From Solanum dulcamara (taxonomy: Eukaryota > Streptophyta > Magnoliopsida > Solanales > Solanaceae), in NCBI RefSeq assembly GCF_947179165.1, contig NC_077240.1, forward strand, positions 25,152,001 to 25,216,000: a DNA stretch of 64,000 bases. Reading direction: 5' to 3'. The position numbers were made by a program, and so were the translations under genes. Shown piece after piece: positions 17,949 through 30,338 of this stretch (position 1 is the first letter of the stretch; the number at the start of each line of letters is the position of its first letter). The notes under the pieces are model-generated. The model did no database searches and was not told the DNA's origin. It worked only from the letters and a program-made list of their open reading frames with translations.

Positions 17949-18575
17949 AGGGCTGTACAGGACAAACCGATAAACCGCACCAAATCGACAAATCGAACCA
18001 AATCGAAAAAAAAACCCGACTAATGGTTTGGTTTGACTTGGTTTGGTGTTTGAAAAAAAAACCCGACCATTATAGGGTTGGTTTGGTTTTAACTAAAAAA
18101 AGTCAAATCGAACCCAAATCGATTCGATTATAGATATACTACTTTTAAATTACGTTATACATAAAAATATTTATGAAAATGTAATTTATAAATATTTTTT
18201 CATAATTTTTGTTTTCTTTCTTACATTTAGATTCGGACTTGAGGCCCATCTAAATAATATACAAAAAAAAACTTATCTTATAAAGTTATATTATAAAATT
18301 AAAACTTCAAACAGTGTTGTGCCTCCATCTTATATGTTGATATTTTGTACTAGAACTCTTTTTAAGAAGCACTGCTCTGTGCTTTTTATTAGATACTATG
18401 AGAAACCCAAAAAAATCCAAAAAAACCCGAAAAACCCGAAAAATCCGAGAAAAATTGATATCGAAAAATCCGACTTTTATTGGTTTGGTTTGATTTATAA
18501 ATTTAATAATCCGACACAAATGATTTGATTTGGTTTGTAAAAAATCCGAACTAATCCGATCCATTTACATCCCCT
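17949..18575. mobile_element. MITE with 10-bp TSD between ARF1 and galactinol synthase
   Basis: A 627-bp element flanked by the direct duplication AGCTGCAGCT (17939-17948 and 18576-18585). Its ends are imperfect inverted repeats: AGGGCTGTACAGG on the left and the complement of AGGGGATGTAAATGG on the right. Both arms carry repeated GGTTTGGTTTG / AAACCCGA motifs in opposite directions. A 9-10-bp duplication suggests Mutator-type transposition. No coding content. Confidence 0.8.
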
Positions 18576-18997
18576 AGCTGCAGCTATGTCGGAGGACAAT
18601 CTAAAAACCCAATATCAGCTTTTCACTGGTAACACAAAGAAAAGGGCAAAAACAACTAAGAAATGTTTCACATTGATCTTATCTCCTTATATTGTTTTGG
18701 GCGTTGTTATTTTTATATGTTTTCGTCAGTCCACTGTTCCGTAAATAGTTGAATGGTGTGCAATGAAGAACAAAAGCAAACTCTAGTACACCAAATATAC
18801 CTTGCATTATCTTGTGAACCGACTCACACATTTCAATTAAAATATTACGAAATCGAAAGTGACAAGCGAATCATCCACAACTTCATTTGCCTAAAAGAAC
18901 TTGCAAAACTATTAACAACTTCCTCTGCCTCTCCATCCCTCTCAAACATTTGTTGGTACGTGGGGCATGCTACATTAATTAACTTAATGTACCAAAA

Positions 18998-20791
18998 TTA
19001 AGCAGCGGAGGGAGCTGTCACGTATTTGACCGCGCCAGCCTGGGCCATAGCAGCAGCAATCAGTGGTTGAAGCTGGTTCACTGCACCTATCACCTGGTTC
19101 GTGCCAACCGGTCTCTTGTAGTCCAGAGATTCGTCGTTGTAAATGTCCCACCACTTCTTCACCAGTAATTTTATGTCCTCCCTTTCCATATTCTCTTCTT
19201 TCCCTGTGTACCTCCATGGCTTTGATCCCTGCTCCATCATCGTTACAAGAAAAATCAGCATGACCGGAAAAAACCAAGATGATACAGACTATTTTTGGGA
19301 CAAACTAAAAAGGAGAATAATATATTGGAATAATAATTTAAATTTGAAGTAACAATCCTAAATTATTTAAGAATAGATTTTCTATTCCTAATTTAATTTG
19401 ATTTTTTATTATTATAAATAAAAATGTTAGCTAGTTTTTTTTCAATACAAAAAAACACAAAAATATATAGAAAAATACAAAATAAAATGATTAAGAGAGA
19501 TCTCGTACTATAATTCAAGAGATTTTGAGTCTATAAATAAAATATTTTCCTATCTCATGTGAATTCAATACTCAAGTTAATTACTCACCGCTGCACAATA
19601 GTGTACAACTTTCACTTTATCCAGCTCAACATTCTCGGGATGACGCCATGACATAGCTAGAACAAAATTGTACACTAGTGGTATGGGTCTGTAGATGTTC
19701 TTGAAATACATATTCAGGAAATCCTGTCATATTCACAATATCAGTCAATCACCTTAAATCAACAACAATTCTTGAGTGATGCAGTGCAATATATATTGTA
19801 CCCAATAGCTTTAATCCATACCTTAAAATTTATATATATGTTGAAATATTCTACTAGACATGTAGATATAGTAATAATTTGCAAACCTAAAATTTTCAAC
19901 GAAAGTACCTGCTCTGCAAAAGGAGTAGGAGGGGTGATTCGAAGTTTATTCAAGATTTCTTCATAAGTAGGAAGACTAGGCTCAAACACAAGCATTCCAG
20001 CGTTGAAATAAAGGGATGGCGGGTGCCCCAATTCACGAGTAGGCCACTTAACTTTGTCCGGACACTGCTGACAGTAGCCGATTTTGTATTGAGGCGTGTG
20101 ACTCCATGTTTTTTCACAGAAACAGTCCATCACTGCGTACAAATGACCATCCGACAAATCAAACAAATGATCTATGTTGTCATACACTTGAATGTCACCG
20201 TCTAGGTACATCATCTTCTTGTATTCCACAAACTGCATTCATGTAATGTTAAATAAATTATATGTCGATCGATTGATTGATTTATGGCCACACAAATATT
20301 CAATGATTTAATTTAAACGGGGTCATCCACGTGTAACGACTAATATGACGTAGCAACACTAGAAACATAGCATATGTCATGGTCCCATCCACCTGTAAGT
20401 ACAAGTGTGCTGTAGAAACATGACACGTGTCAAGAATGGATCCCCCACTTACCTCCCAAATACGAAGCTTAGAGTAGTTGATGACGTAATAAGCCATTGC
20501 AAATTGAGTTTGGTTTTCAGGTGGGTAAACAGGTTCAATCTCCCTAACGATGCAGCCTTGCTCCTCCAGCATACGGAGGTGCTCCGCCGGAACATCCGGT
20601 AGCACCGCCACCAACAGCGGATACGCCGATTTGACCTTCCTCAAACCTTTTGCTAATCCAATCACACCTTTCACATAGTCACCATTTCCCGCCAAAAAAG
20701 TGACGTAGGCCCGGCCCAATGCAGAGGAACCCGGCCCATTCGTTACTGGTTTCGCTATTTTCTCGGTTATTCTCGTAATCACCGGAGCCAT
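18998..20791 (-). CDS. GOLS: Galactinol synthase (glycosyltransferase family 8)
   Basis: A complete 342-residue galactinol synthase, which transfers galactose from UDP-galactose to myo-inositol, the first step of raffinose-family oligosaccharide synthesis in the cytosol. Exons from the start: 20791-20453, 20232-19909, 19723-19589, 19228-18998, all joined in phase 0 with GT/AG borders. Family marks are the opening GRAYVTFLAGNGDYVKGV, the metal-binding DxD motif in MYLDGDIQVYDNIDHLF, LYFNAGMLVFEPS, and the C-terminal pentapeptide APSAA before the stop, a hallmark of plant GolS proteins. Length is normal for the family. The ATG at 20791 is the first in frame and gives the usual short variable N-terminus. 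Genes of this family are often induced by drought, cold or ABA; the intron-1 G-boxes here fit that but do not prove it. Confidence 0.97.
20421..20432. promoter_or_regulatory. Palindromic G-box in galactinol synthase intron 1
   Basis: TGACACGTGTCA is a perfect 12-bp palindrome around CACGTG, the core of strong bZIP-binding G-box/ABRE sites. A second CACGTG lies at 20328-20333. Both fall in the 220-bp first intron. Function is inferred from the motif only. Confidence 0.45.
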
Positions 20792-20882
20792 GGAAATCTG
20801 CAGGAGAATTAAGATGGTAATTATGTTGATTTTGTGTTATTTACTTGAATTGAAGAAAATATCTGTGGGGGAATGGTGTAAT

Positions 20883-20889
20883 TTATAGA
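20883..20889 (-). promoter_or_regulatory. TATA box of galactinol synthase
   Basis: The minus strand reads CTCTATAAATTAC about 95 bp upstream of the ATG, a fitting distance for a short 5' leader. Confidence 0.6.
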
Positions 20890-20899
20890 GGTGAATTAG

Positions 20900-23800
20900 G
20901 GGTTAGGATTCTCGTGATTATTGGATTGTGGCCGAACACCTGTGCGAATGATCATTTAATCTCACGGTTGAGATCATTCATTTTTTTTTCATTAAAAATA
21001 AATAAATTAATACTATTGGTTGTTATTTGATTGGGGAGTTGTTGCATGGATGAATCATGAATAGAAGACGCTGGAAGAAACTACTCCTCCCTGCGCCGAG
21101 TTAAGGGGACGCTAAAGTTTGTGTTTGGAGTTATTTAAATCCATTGATTTTTAGTTAATAATTGAAAATATATTAAGTACATATGAAAAGATCAATTTCA
21201 CCTTCCAAATAAAAATAAGATAGAATATACTCAAATATACTTAATGAATATAAATTATTACTATAGTTTTAATGCTGTAATAAAAAATTAGTTAATTAAT
21301 ATGAAGCTCAAGGATCACGAGATTTATTATTTGTTGATAAATTTATTAGTTGAGTGTATAGATGGTAATCTCTTTATATGAGTTTTGAGTAATTCTTACT
21401 CCATGTTAAGATGCTCTTTTTAATTGATTTAGGTATAAGGCTTACGACTAGAGCCGAACCTATTATGTTCCAATCCTTGTTGAAAGTATGAATTTTAGTA
21501 AATTTATATCAAATCTTATTTTGTGAGTTTTTCCCCCCCCTTTTAATTGTGTTTAGATTTAAGATTTATTTGTTCTCAAGAAAATTTGACATTCTTTTAA
21601 TGTTCTACTACCATTCCTTTTCAATAGCTGTTTTTAGGTAAAATTTTTAATACTGTTTTATCTCATATTAGTTGACATATTTTTCTTTCACACATTTTTT
21701 AAGAAATTAAGTTGCAATATTGCTTTACCTAGCAATATGCCGTTTGTATTTCTCTCTCACAATTCCGTTTTCACAATGCATTTCAAGTAACAGATTTGTA
21801 TGATCCCAAAATATGAATATCTGATTTTTATGGATTAACGATAACAATACAATCTGTAAATTTAGTGTAGACATAGAAGGTTTTGATCCTTTTGTTCCGG
21901 AATGAACAACCTCTCATCATATTGCAGTAAGAAGAAGAAAAAGTTTAAATTTTTCTTCTTTCACTTTATCAAGTTGGAAAAGTACTCTTTCTCATTTCTC
22001 TGTTTATATATACCCTTGTAAGTACCATGATATAAGCTTTTACCTAAACACAATTGTAAAGAATGGCATTGGTCCAACTGTGACAATTTTATTGCCTTTA
22101 TTTGTTCTAAATATAAGTCCTATGCACCCAATTAATGGGATTTGGTTCCACCATTATTGAAAGTGGCACCAGATTCTAACTTGGTGAAATTTCCAATCAA
22201 TATGTGGTTATGACACATTCTATTTCAAAATATGGAAGGCCTATGGTTGGTTTTATTCTATTTCAAAATATGGAAGTACAAAGTCTTAGGGTAGGTTATG
22301 CAATTTTTTTACCTTTTATATATTTAATGTACATAGGGGTGAATTCAAAATTTAAAGATGCATGTTAATTGAAGCGATGTCGCGTGACATTATTATTATT
22401 TCATCGTAAAATATTGTTAAACACACATGAAATCTTATGTACATGAATAAATATAAATTAAAAGGGTAAAATTAACACAATACACTCGATGGTTAGATGG
22501 TCTTGAACCTCTCCCTACACATTGAGGTTCCCAGTTTGAATCTTGCAAAAATCACAAGAAGAATGAAGCGACGAAGTACATACTCTGCGATAATAATATA
22601 ATTGTCGCTATATTATTAGTATTTATAATCAGTACTCTAAAAATTTTAATGACTTTTGATGCAATGATATCAACTCAATTGCCTCTGCCACTAGAAGAAA
22701 AAATTATTGTCACTAAATGTCTCTTTGTTATACTGCATGCACATAAAGAGATTTATTGTCCCATTCAAAAGATAAAAGAGATTAATTTTCAAACTCAAAA
22801 GATTAAGAAGGTAAAGTGAAATTTAATCTTTAATTTGAATGCGTTTGTTTGCTTCAAATCGAATTAGGAAGCATCCACCTGATTATGTTCATCTGTTTCT
22901 TTTCATCGTTTTTTTTTTAAATATTTCCTTTTCTAATATTGACATACTATCTATCTTCAAATAATACATCAATCTTGTGATATGTGCATAATACCACACA
23001 ATTAGTTGAGCTGTGCACTCAAATTCCGGCAAATAATGTTGGTAGAGACAAGCTTTTACAAACAAAGGAAGAAACATGTATTGTTCAAAGAAGTTTGACA
23101 TTTTAAAATCGAAAAGGGTAATGTTTGCCTAATTAAATTATTCATGTGAATAAGCTTAGAGCGGATATAAGAAGCCTAATCATTGTTTAATTTACTACTT
23201 ATTTAGGATTTTGTGTTTGTTAGTACATAAGAAAACACATACGACATATATATATACTAATTAAGTGTACGCGTTTTGCATGTATGTATTGCGTTAATAA
23301 ATAATAAGATAATAAATATACATAAAAAGAATAAATTGTTATGTGTACTTAATTTATTAAGTATAATTTTTTTTTTAAAAATAACGATAACAATTTTAAG
23401 ATTAAAAAATATACTTACAACATGATAACTCACCATTACACTAATAATTAAGGAATAAAATTAAATATAGTGAACAAAATTGTGTCTTGATATCAAAAAT
23501 TAAAATTATGTTGATATTGATTAAGAGTTACTTTATTTATTATAAAGTCAGAAATTATATAAATACGTGCCCAAATAAATACTCAAATTAATAAAGTTAT
23601 TCTTCGTACATTATATAATATAGAAAGCCTAAACCTTAAACAAGAACAATCCAGTAAAATCCCACATCGTGGATCTGGAAAGCCTAAACCTTAAAATTCT
23701 TCTAATATTCTAACCATCTCTACTCTCTCAAAAGATAATCCCACCATTAATAAATGTTTTGTTCCAAACCACACCAATCTCCTCCGATAATTTCGTCGAT

Positions 23801-24062
23801 AATTCTCTTTTTTTCCATTCCTCCTCTTATATTCTTTTGGATTTTTTGGTCTTTTATTTTCTTTCGCTTAAATGATAATATAGTATTTTAAAAATAGTTT
23901 AAATAAAAAAAGATTTTAGAAGAAAAATTTTAATCATTTTTAAAGTACCAAACATTACCAATTCTTATATTTTACAAATAAGTTATAAGAATTTTTATTA
24001 CTTTAATTAATTTTAAATTCCTAAATATTAGGATAATAATTTTCAAAATATTTTTTTCACCT
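20900..24062. other. Gene-poor intergenic DNA
   Basis: The galactinol synthase promoter lies at its left end. The rest is AT-rich DNA without a recognisable gene. A block near 22485-22545 has weak tRNA-like A and B boxes, possibly an old SINE. A short direct repeat (GAAAGCCTAAACCTTAAA) flanks 23640-23690. Confidence 0.5.
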
Positions 24063-24071
24063 TAAATGTTA

Positions 24072-24737
24072 GGGATAATTTCAGAGACCTCCCTCTAAAT
24101 TTAGCTTTATCAAGTTCACCTCTCTTATGGTTTACGATATTACACCTACCTTTCTTATTTTTATTTTTTTGTAACCATTCTTTAAATATATTTAAAACAA
24201 ATATAAATTAATTTAGATTTGACAAATTTACCCTTCTTTATATTAGTTTCTTCATATTAATGAATATTATCAAAAAATTACTTCTTAACAAATACCTCCA
24301 AGACAAATCAGCACAAATAAATTATTATTACATTGATACACATGCATACTGACTAATTATTTTTTACCAAATTAAATCTCAAAATCAAAGTAAAGTAATC
24401 TGCAACAATAATTATCAAGGCAATAAACTATTCATTTTCACCGGTGATTTTATTTTTTAAGAAAATTTATCTGTGTTTATTTATTTTTCAGAAAATTTAT
24501 TTTTGTTGATTTATTTTTAAAGTATTTATTAAATAAGACATTTTAAAAATAATATTCATTAATATGAAGAAACTAATATAAAGAAGGGAAAATTTGGTAA
24601 ATTTGTCAAATGTGAATTAATTTATATTATTCTAAATAGATTTGAAGAATGGTTATAAAAAATGAAAATAGGGGAGATAGGCGTAATATTGTAGATCATA
24701 GGGGAGGTGAGTGTGATAGTGCAAAATCTGAAATCCC
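24072..24737. mobile_element. Long-TIR MITE with 9-bp TSD
   Basis: A 666-bp element whose arms are inverted copies over more than 200 bp each (for example TTTGACAAATTTACC and TATTAGTTTCTTCATATTAA appear on both arms in opposite orientation), leaving a short loop. The ends read GGGATAATTTCAGAG and CTGAAATCCC. Flanks TAAATGTTA (24063-24071) and TTAATGTTA (24738-24746) match at 8 of 9 bases, as in Mutator-like insertions. No coding content. Confidence 0.82.
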
Positions 24738-24746
24738 TTAATGTTA

Positions 24747-25186
24747 TTTGATATCAATACACCAAAGTATAGTAATTCTAATTTTGTTGTTCTTTCATAT
24801 AATTCTCAAAAAGTTTATATATGATGTTATTGCATTACATCTGTAATAATTTTAATTAATTTTAATTTGCAAGAAGTAGATCTCAAAAATGCTGATCCAA
24901 AAAAAAACACACAAGTTCTTTTCATGATAAAGTAAATTATTTGCTTCATTTCTTGAACAACACAAAATCAAAAATGAATCAACCTTATATCCGTAAATTA
25001 CCTTCTCCATCTTTTAAACAATGCAAAATCAAAAATAAATCAACTTTATTTTCTTTCTTACGAAAATAAGATATTGAGACCAAAAATACTTGCCACAAAT
25101 CTAATCGAAAGTTTGTTGAACAATAATTTCAATTAAATAAATAAAAATAAAAAATAGATTAAATCACAATTAGAATAAAAAATATT
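24747..25186. other. AT-rich spacer
   Basis: No gene. It holds two imperfect copies of a segment around CAAAATCAAAAATGAATCAAC (about 24963 and 25025). Confidence 0.5.
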
Positions 25187-25191
25187 TAAAA

Positions 25192-25473
25192 TGTTAAGTG
25201 GTGAATACCAACTCAAGCTGATCAGAATAGGATAGTGTGATCTTTAGCCAATTAAGATATTTTGTGATAGAGGTTGTTAGAGTTTGTTAGTCGGTTACCA
25301 TGAGTTAGTTAGACAACTAACTATATATTATACTCATCTAATTATACATCATTGAGTGAATAGAAGTTTTAATTCTAGATATTTTTCTCTCATTTTTCTT
25401 CTCTGATCTCCAAGCACATAGTTGATCCTGTGAGTTAGAACTGATCATTCATGGCTTCTAACATGGTATCAGA
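25192..25473 (+). repeat. 5' LTR of the 25-30 kb copia element
   Basis: 282 bp, starting TGTTAAGTGG and ending CTTCTAACA, so the termini form TGTTA/TAACA. It repeats at 30076-30332. ACTATATATTATACTC near 25320 is the likely core promoter. Confidence 0.88.
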
Positions 25474-25486
25474 TCCATCACAGTCG
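25474..25486 (+). other. Primer-binding site (initiator tRNA-Met)
   Basis: TGGTATCAGATCC directly after the 5' LTR, complementary to the 3' end of initiator tRNA-Met. Confidence 0.85.
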
Positions 25487-25559
25487 ATCTTAAGTGCCAG
25501 TTTATAACAACAACAACTGATCTCAAAAGTTTTCAATTACTTGAGGTTCCACACCAACA

Positions 25560-28500
25560 ATGACTTTCAGATATGGACAAACCAGTATCAATGGGGACAA
25601 TGTTCAACCAACACCAATGACTCGAGCAATGCCTCCTCCTGACCAAAATCATCCTCTATTCCAATAGCCAACAGACACTCCAGGTAGTTCTCTCATCTCA
25701 TTTCAATTAACGGAATCTGATAACTATGCATTGTGGAGTTGATCTATGAGGATTGACTGCTAGGCAAGAGCAAGTTGGGATTTGTGGATGGTAGGTATCC
25801 TTAGTCCCAATTTCCACCAGTGTATCATGATCAGTGGAAGAAAGTGAATGCAGTAATACTATCATGAATCATGAATGCAGTCAAACCAGGTCTCTTAAGT
25901 AGTGTCGTGTGTGCATCGAATGCTAGTAAGGTTTAGGAGGACCTGAAGGAGCAATTTAATACGGTGAATGGATCTAGAGTCATTTTCCTTCATAGAGAGA
26001 TTCACACTCTCACACATGGAGTAGTAACTGTAGTTGACTATTTCTCAAAGTTGCAAAATCTATGGGATGAGTTTGATGCTATCATGCCCTGCGGAGGGTG
26101 CTCGTGTCCAGAATCTCAAAGTTATCTTCAACACTTTGAATACCAGAGGCTACTCCAGTTCTTAATGGGATTGAATGAGTCCTATTCCCAATCTCAAACT
26201 CAGATCATGATGATCAGTTCCATTCCAAGTGTTAACAAAGCATACGCAATACTAGTGGATCAAGAAAGTCAAAGAACTCTAGCAAATTTCACTCAGGCAG
26301 TTCAAATTAATGAAAGTAGAGATGGAGTTACACTATTCAACAATAATTAGTTCTCTCATCAAGGATCCAGTGGAAGTTCCAAAGGGAAAAAACCTCAAGT
26401 GATATGTGAAATCTGTGGTTTCAAAGGTCATACAAGGGATAAATATTATATAATTGTTGGCTATCCTCCAGACTGGATGGATACGAAGAAAGAAGTTCCA
26501 TCACAACACCAATCCAGTCTTGCAGGTAAATCTAGCCTTTATGCCAATTATGTTGATATGTTGACTACAAGAACAGGAGTAGGTGGACCTGTCTTTAGAC
26601 ACTGGCCTTAACAAATAGGACATCAGATGCCCATGCAACAATTAGTGCAAGGTTACACTTCATCATATGGAGATCAGATGCCTATGCAACATTTAAGAGT
26701 GTTTCCTCAAATGCGACAAGTTGATCTTCAGTAGATTAGTGGAGAATATTCACTGATGAACCAAAGGTCATACTTCACTCCTGAACATTACCAATATGTG
26801 GTTGATGTGCTAAACAAAGAAACTTTTGATGGCCTCATCTAGTACTGCTGCAGCAGGTATTTCGATCTCTCTACTGATCAATTATATTAATAACAATTGG
26901 ATAGTAGACAAAAGTGATTCAAATCACATGACATCAAATATAAAAATGCTAAAAAAATGTCAAGACATTCCTTAGAGTGACAAGAGTAAAGTGCAACTAC
27001 CATCAGAAAATATAGTCTCAGTATCCCACACAGAAAACTTTAGTGTATTTAAAGATCAGAACATCAGTAATGTGCTGTTTCTACCTGATTTTAAATACAA
27101 TCTTCTATCAGTTTCTCAACTAATCAAGGAATTACCTCACTTAGCAATATTGTTTTCCTGATTTTTGCATTTTTCAGGATCTCTACACTTGACAAGTGAA
27201 GGAAATTGGTAGGGAATAACAAGGTCTCTATGTGTTGAAGGGTAGCTCAGGTTTCCAAACTCATTCTTGTCTTTATTCTCAATATAAAGCTACCAACACG
27301 ACTAGTCAACTATCTAGTACCAATCATCTGTGACACTTAAGACTAAGACATGTTTCTACTGAAGTAATAAGCAAACATGGTGATCTTACTCATCTAGATA
27401 ATACTAAGTCTCCCCACTGCATTGTATGTCCCATAACCAAACAAAATAATCTTTCATTTCCTGTTAGCACTATCAGATCCCATTGTATATTTAAGTTGTT
27501 ATATTGTGATATATGGGGTTCATATAGAGATCCCACTTATGATGATAAGAGATATTTTGTTACTCTAGTAGATGATTACTCTATATTTACCTGGATATTC
27601 CTGATCCACTCAAAGTTTGATACTATTATAGTTTTGAGAAACATTATCAATAAAGTGAAAAATATATTTTTCATCTGTCAAAACCCTTAGAACTGATAAT
27701 GGTTGTGAGTTTCTCAGTAATTAAGTCCAAAGTCTTCTCACCAGCTTTGGCATTCATCATCAAACCATTTGTGTATACACTCCACAACAGAATGGAGTAG
27801 CTGAAAGAAGACATAAAACCATTCTTGGCATGGCCAGATCACTCAGATTCTAGTTAACAATGCCTTTGAGATTCTGGGGTGAGTGTCTGAGTACCGAATG
27901 CTACTTGTTGAATAGACTTCTTTCCAGAGTCATTTGGCACAAAACTCCTTATGAGTTGTTGTATCTGCACCTACCTAGTCTGAGTTATCTTAAGAGTATT
28001 TGCATGTTTGTGTTATGCAACAAGTCCCAAGGTATTTGACAAATTTGCCTCTAGAGCAATTCCTACAGTCTTTATGGGTTACTCATCATCACAGAAGGGG
28101 TACAAACTATTTGAACTGGTACATAAGTCAATGTTGTTAGTAGGAATGTGGTGTTCAAGGAGGACATCTTTCCTTTCAAACACATGCAATGATCAGTATC
28201 TTTTGTCTTTCCAATTCTAGACTTGATAACTCCTAAAATGTACCTTGGCAGCTCAGATAAATCTACCCTAGAGAGGTCTCCACCTCCTGTATGAGATGTG
28301 GTTAATCACACACATTCTAGGCCTATTGTTCTTGAGCCTACATAATTGCTGGCTGATGCAAAAAGGTCCATAAGGTAGCATGACCTCCATCTTGGTTGCA
28401 GGAATATGTCACCACTCCAGTGACATCCAACTATGCCTATACTATATCCTCCTTTGTCACTTATTCAAATGTGAGCCCCTCCTACATGCATACCTTGTCA

Positions 28501-30068
28501 ACTTACTCTTCTCACGAACCTCAATCTTTCAAGAAGGCTTCTCTTGATCACAGGTGGGTAGAGGCTATAAAATTGGAGATTGTTGTTTTTGAAGATAATC
28601 ACCCTTGGAGCATTGGGGACTTACCCCCAATAAGTCTCATATTATTTGCAAATGGATCTTCAAAGTCAAATATAAGGCCTTAGGTGAGGTAGAGAGATTT
28701 AAGGCTGGACTAGTGGCTAAGTAGTTCAGCCAGAAGAAGGGTGTAGATTATACAGAAATCTTTTTATCAGTGGCTAAAATGGTCACTGTGAGATCAGTTA
28801 TTTCTCTTGTAGCCTCTAGGAAATGGTTTATCTATCAAATGGATGACCATAATGCCTTATTGAATGTTGAGGTTTCAGAAGAAGTGTATATGAAGCTTCC
28901 TGATGGGTTTGCTAGACAAGGGGCACTACTAAGGTATGCAAACTTCACAAGTCATTATATGACCTTACACAGGTTCTTAGATAATGGAATAAGAAATTGA
29001 CTAAAGCTCTAAAGATATAAGTTTTAAACAAAGTCATTTGACTACTCACTATTCACTAAATAGGATGGGAATGATATCACAATTGTTCTTGTGTATGTGG
29101 ATGATCTTATAGTCATAGGGAGCAATCGCAAGTTGATCAATCACACAAAAGCTGAGTTGTAAACTAAATTCAAAATGAAGGATCTTGGTGAGCTGAAGTT
29201 CTTTCTGGGGATAGATATTGCCAGGTCAGAAAAAGAATTTGTGATGTCTCGAAGAAAGTATGTCTTGGAACTAATTAAAGAATTAGGAATGAGTGGATCT
29301 AAACAAACAGGCACACACTGTATCAAAAACTCACTTCAAAATAGTACGACAAGTGCATGAAGGGTGAGATAACAGACTCATTACTCAAAGACCCTGGTCC
29401 ATCTCAAAGGCTAGTAGGGAGGCTATTGTACTTAAATACGATAGGATCAGACCTAGCATTCACAATATAAGTGCTAAGTCAGTTCATGCACAGTTCAAAA
29501 ACCTTATACATGGAAGTAGCCCTGAGAGTTGTGAAGTATATCAAAGGATCACCTGGTCTTCGTACGCCCGTAGAATCCACAAACATCCTAACTGCATACT
29601 GTGACTCAGATTGTAGAAGATGTTTACAAACTAGAAGGTCAGTAACTGGCTACCTTGTGAAGTTTGAAAGAGCCTTGATCTCCTGAAAGTCTAAGAAGCA
29701 AAAGACAGTGTCCATAAGTTCAGCAGAAGCTGAGATTAGAAGCATGGCATCAACAACTACAGAGATTACCTAGTTGATGGTCTATTAAAAGAACTAGGTG
29801 TTGAAATACAAGTTCCTGTTCAGCTAATGTGTGATAGCTAGACAGCAATACAAATTGTTGCAAATTCTATCTTTCATGAAAGGACGAAACACATAGACAT
29901 AAACTGTTATTTTGTAAGGAAAATGATCTATAAGGAGTGATCAGAACTAATCATGTACCTACCAAAGATCAGTTGGCTGACATACTAACCAAAAGTTTGG
30001 GAAAGGCTCAACATGAATACTTGTTAGATCAACTTGGTGTAAAAGTCTTGTTCAATCCATCAGCTTGA
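25560..30068 (+). pseudogene. Copia gag-pol with many stops and frameshifts
   Basis: Domains in order: a gag N-terminus (SLISFQLTESDNYALWS at about 25690) and the UBN2-like gag body (25964-26350). A zinc knuckle follows at 26402 (CEICGFKGHTRDKYY, last Cys replaced by Tyr). The protease remnant is at about 26900 (WIVDKSDSNHMTS, so DSGA is destroyed). The integrase core is at 27496-27690 (LLYCDIWGSY, FVTLVDDYSIFTWIFL), with GYSSSQKGYKLFE at 28078. Reverse transcriptase spans 28550-29350 (QMDDHNALLNVEVSEEVYMK; VYVDDLIVIGS near 29095; MKDLGELKFFLGIDIARSEK). RNase H lies at 29580-30000 (YCDSDCRRCLQTRRSVTGY). Numerous in-frame stops make it a pseudogene. Confidence 0.92.
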
Positions 30069-30075
30069 GCAGGGG

Positions 30076-30332
30076 TGTTGAGTGGTGAAAACCAACTCAA
30101 GCTGATCAGAGATAGGGTAGTTTGTCTTTTAGCCAATTAAGATATTTTGTGATAGAGATTGTTAGAGTTTGTTTGTCAGTTACCATGAGTTAGTTAGACA
30201 GCTAACTATATATTGTACTCATCTGACTACAGATCAATGAGTGAAACAGAAGTTTCAATTTCAGATATTTTTCTCTCCTCTTTCTTTTCTGATCTCCAAG
30301 CACATAGTCGATTCTTTGAGTTAGAATTGATC
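30076..30332 (+). repeat. 3' LTR of the 25-30 kb copia element, truncated
   Basis: It begins TGTTGAGTGGTGAAAACC after a purine-rich GAGCAGGGG tract and follows the 5' LTR to about GTTAGAATTGATC, where similarity stops. The last 20 or so bases are missing. Confidence 0.85.
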
Positions 30333-30338
30333 CTCTGA

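Larger units (their letters stand above)
25192..30332 (+). mobile_element. Near full-length Ty1/copia element, inactive
   Basis: A 5.1-kb copia element with 5' LTR, PBS, gag-pol, polypurine tract and 3' LTR. The LTRs match but differ at roughly one base in ten by eye, so the insertion is old. The 3' LTR lacks the last 20 or so bases present in the 5' copy (the part ending CTTCTAACA), and no target duplication can be found. Confidence 0.9.

Noticed and set aside
22485..22545. tRNA-like A and B boxes (GATGGTTAGATGG and AGTTTGAATC)
   Set aside because: Too diverged, no cloverleaf and no clear SINE tail or target duplication; at most an old SINE.
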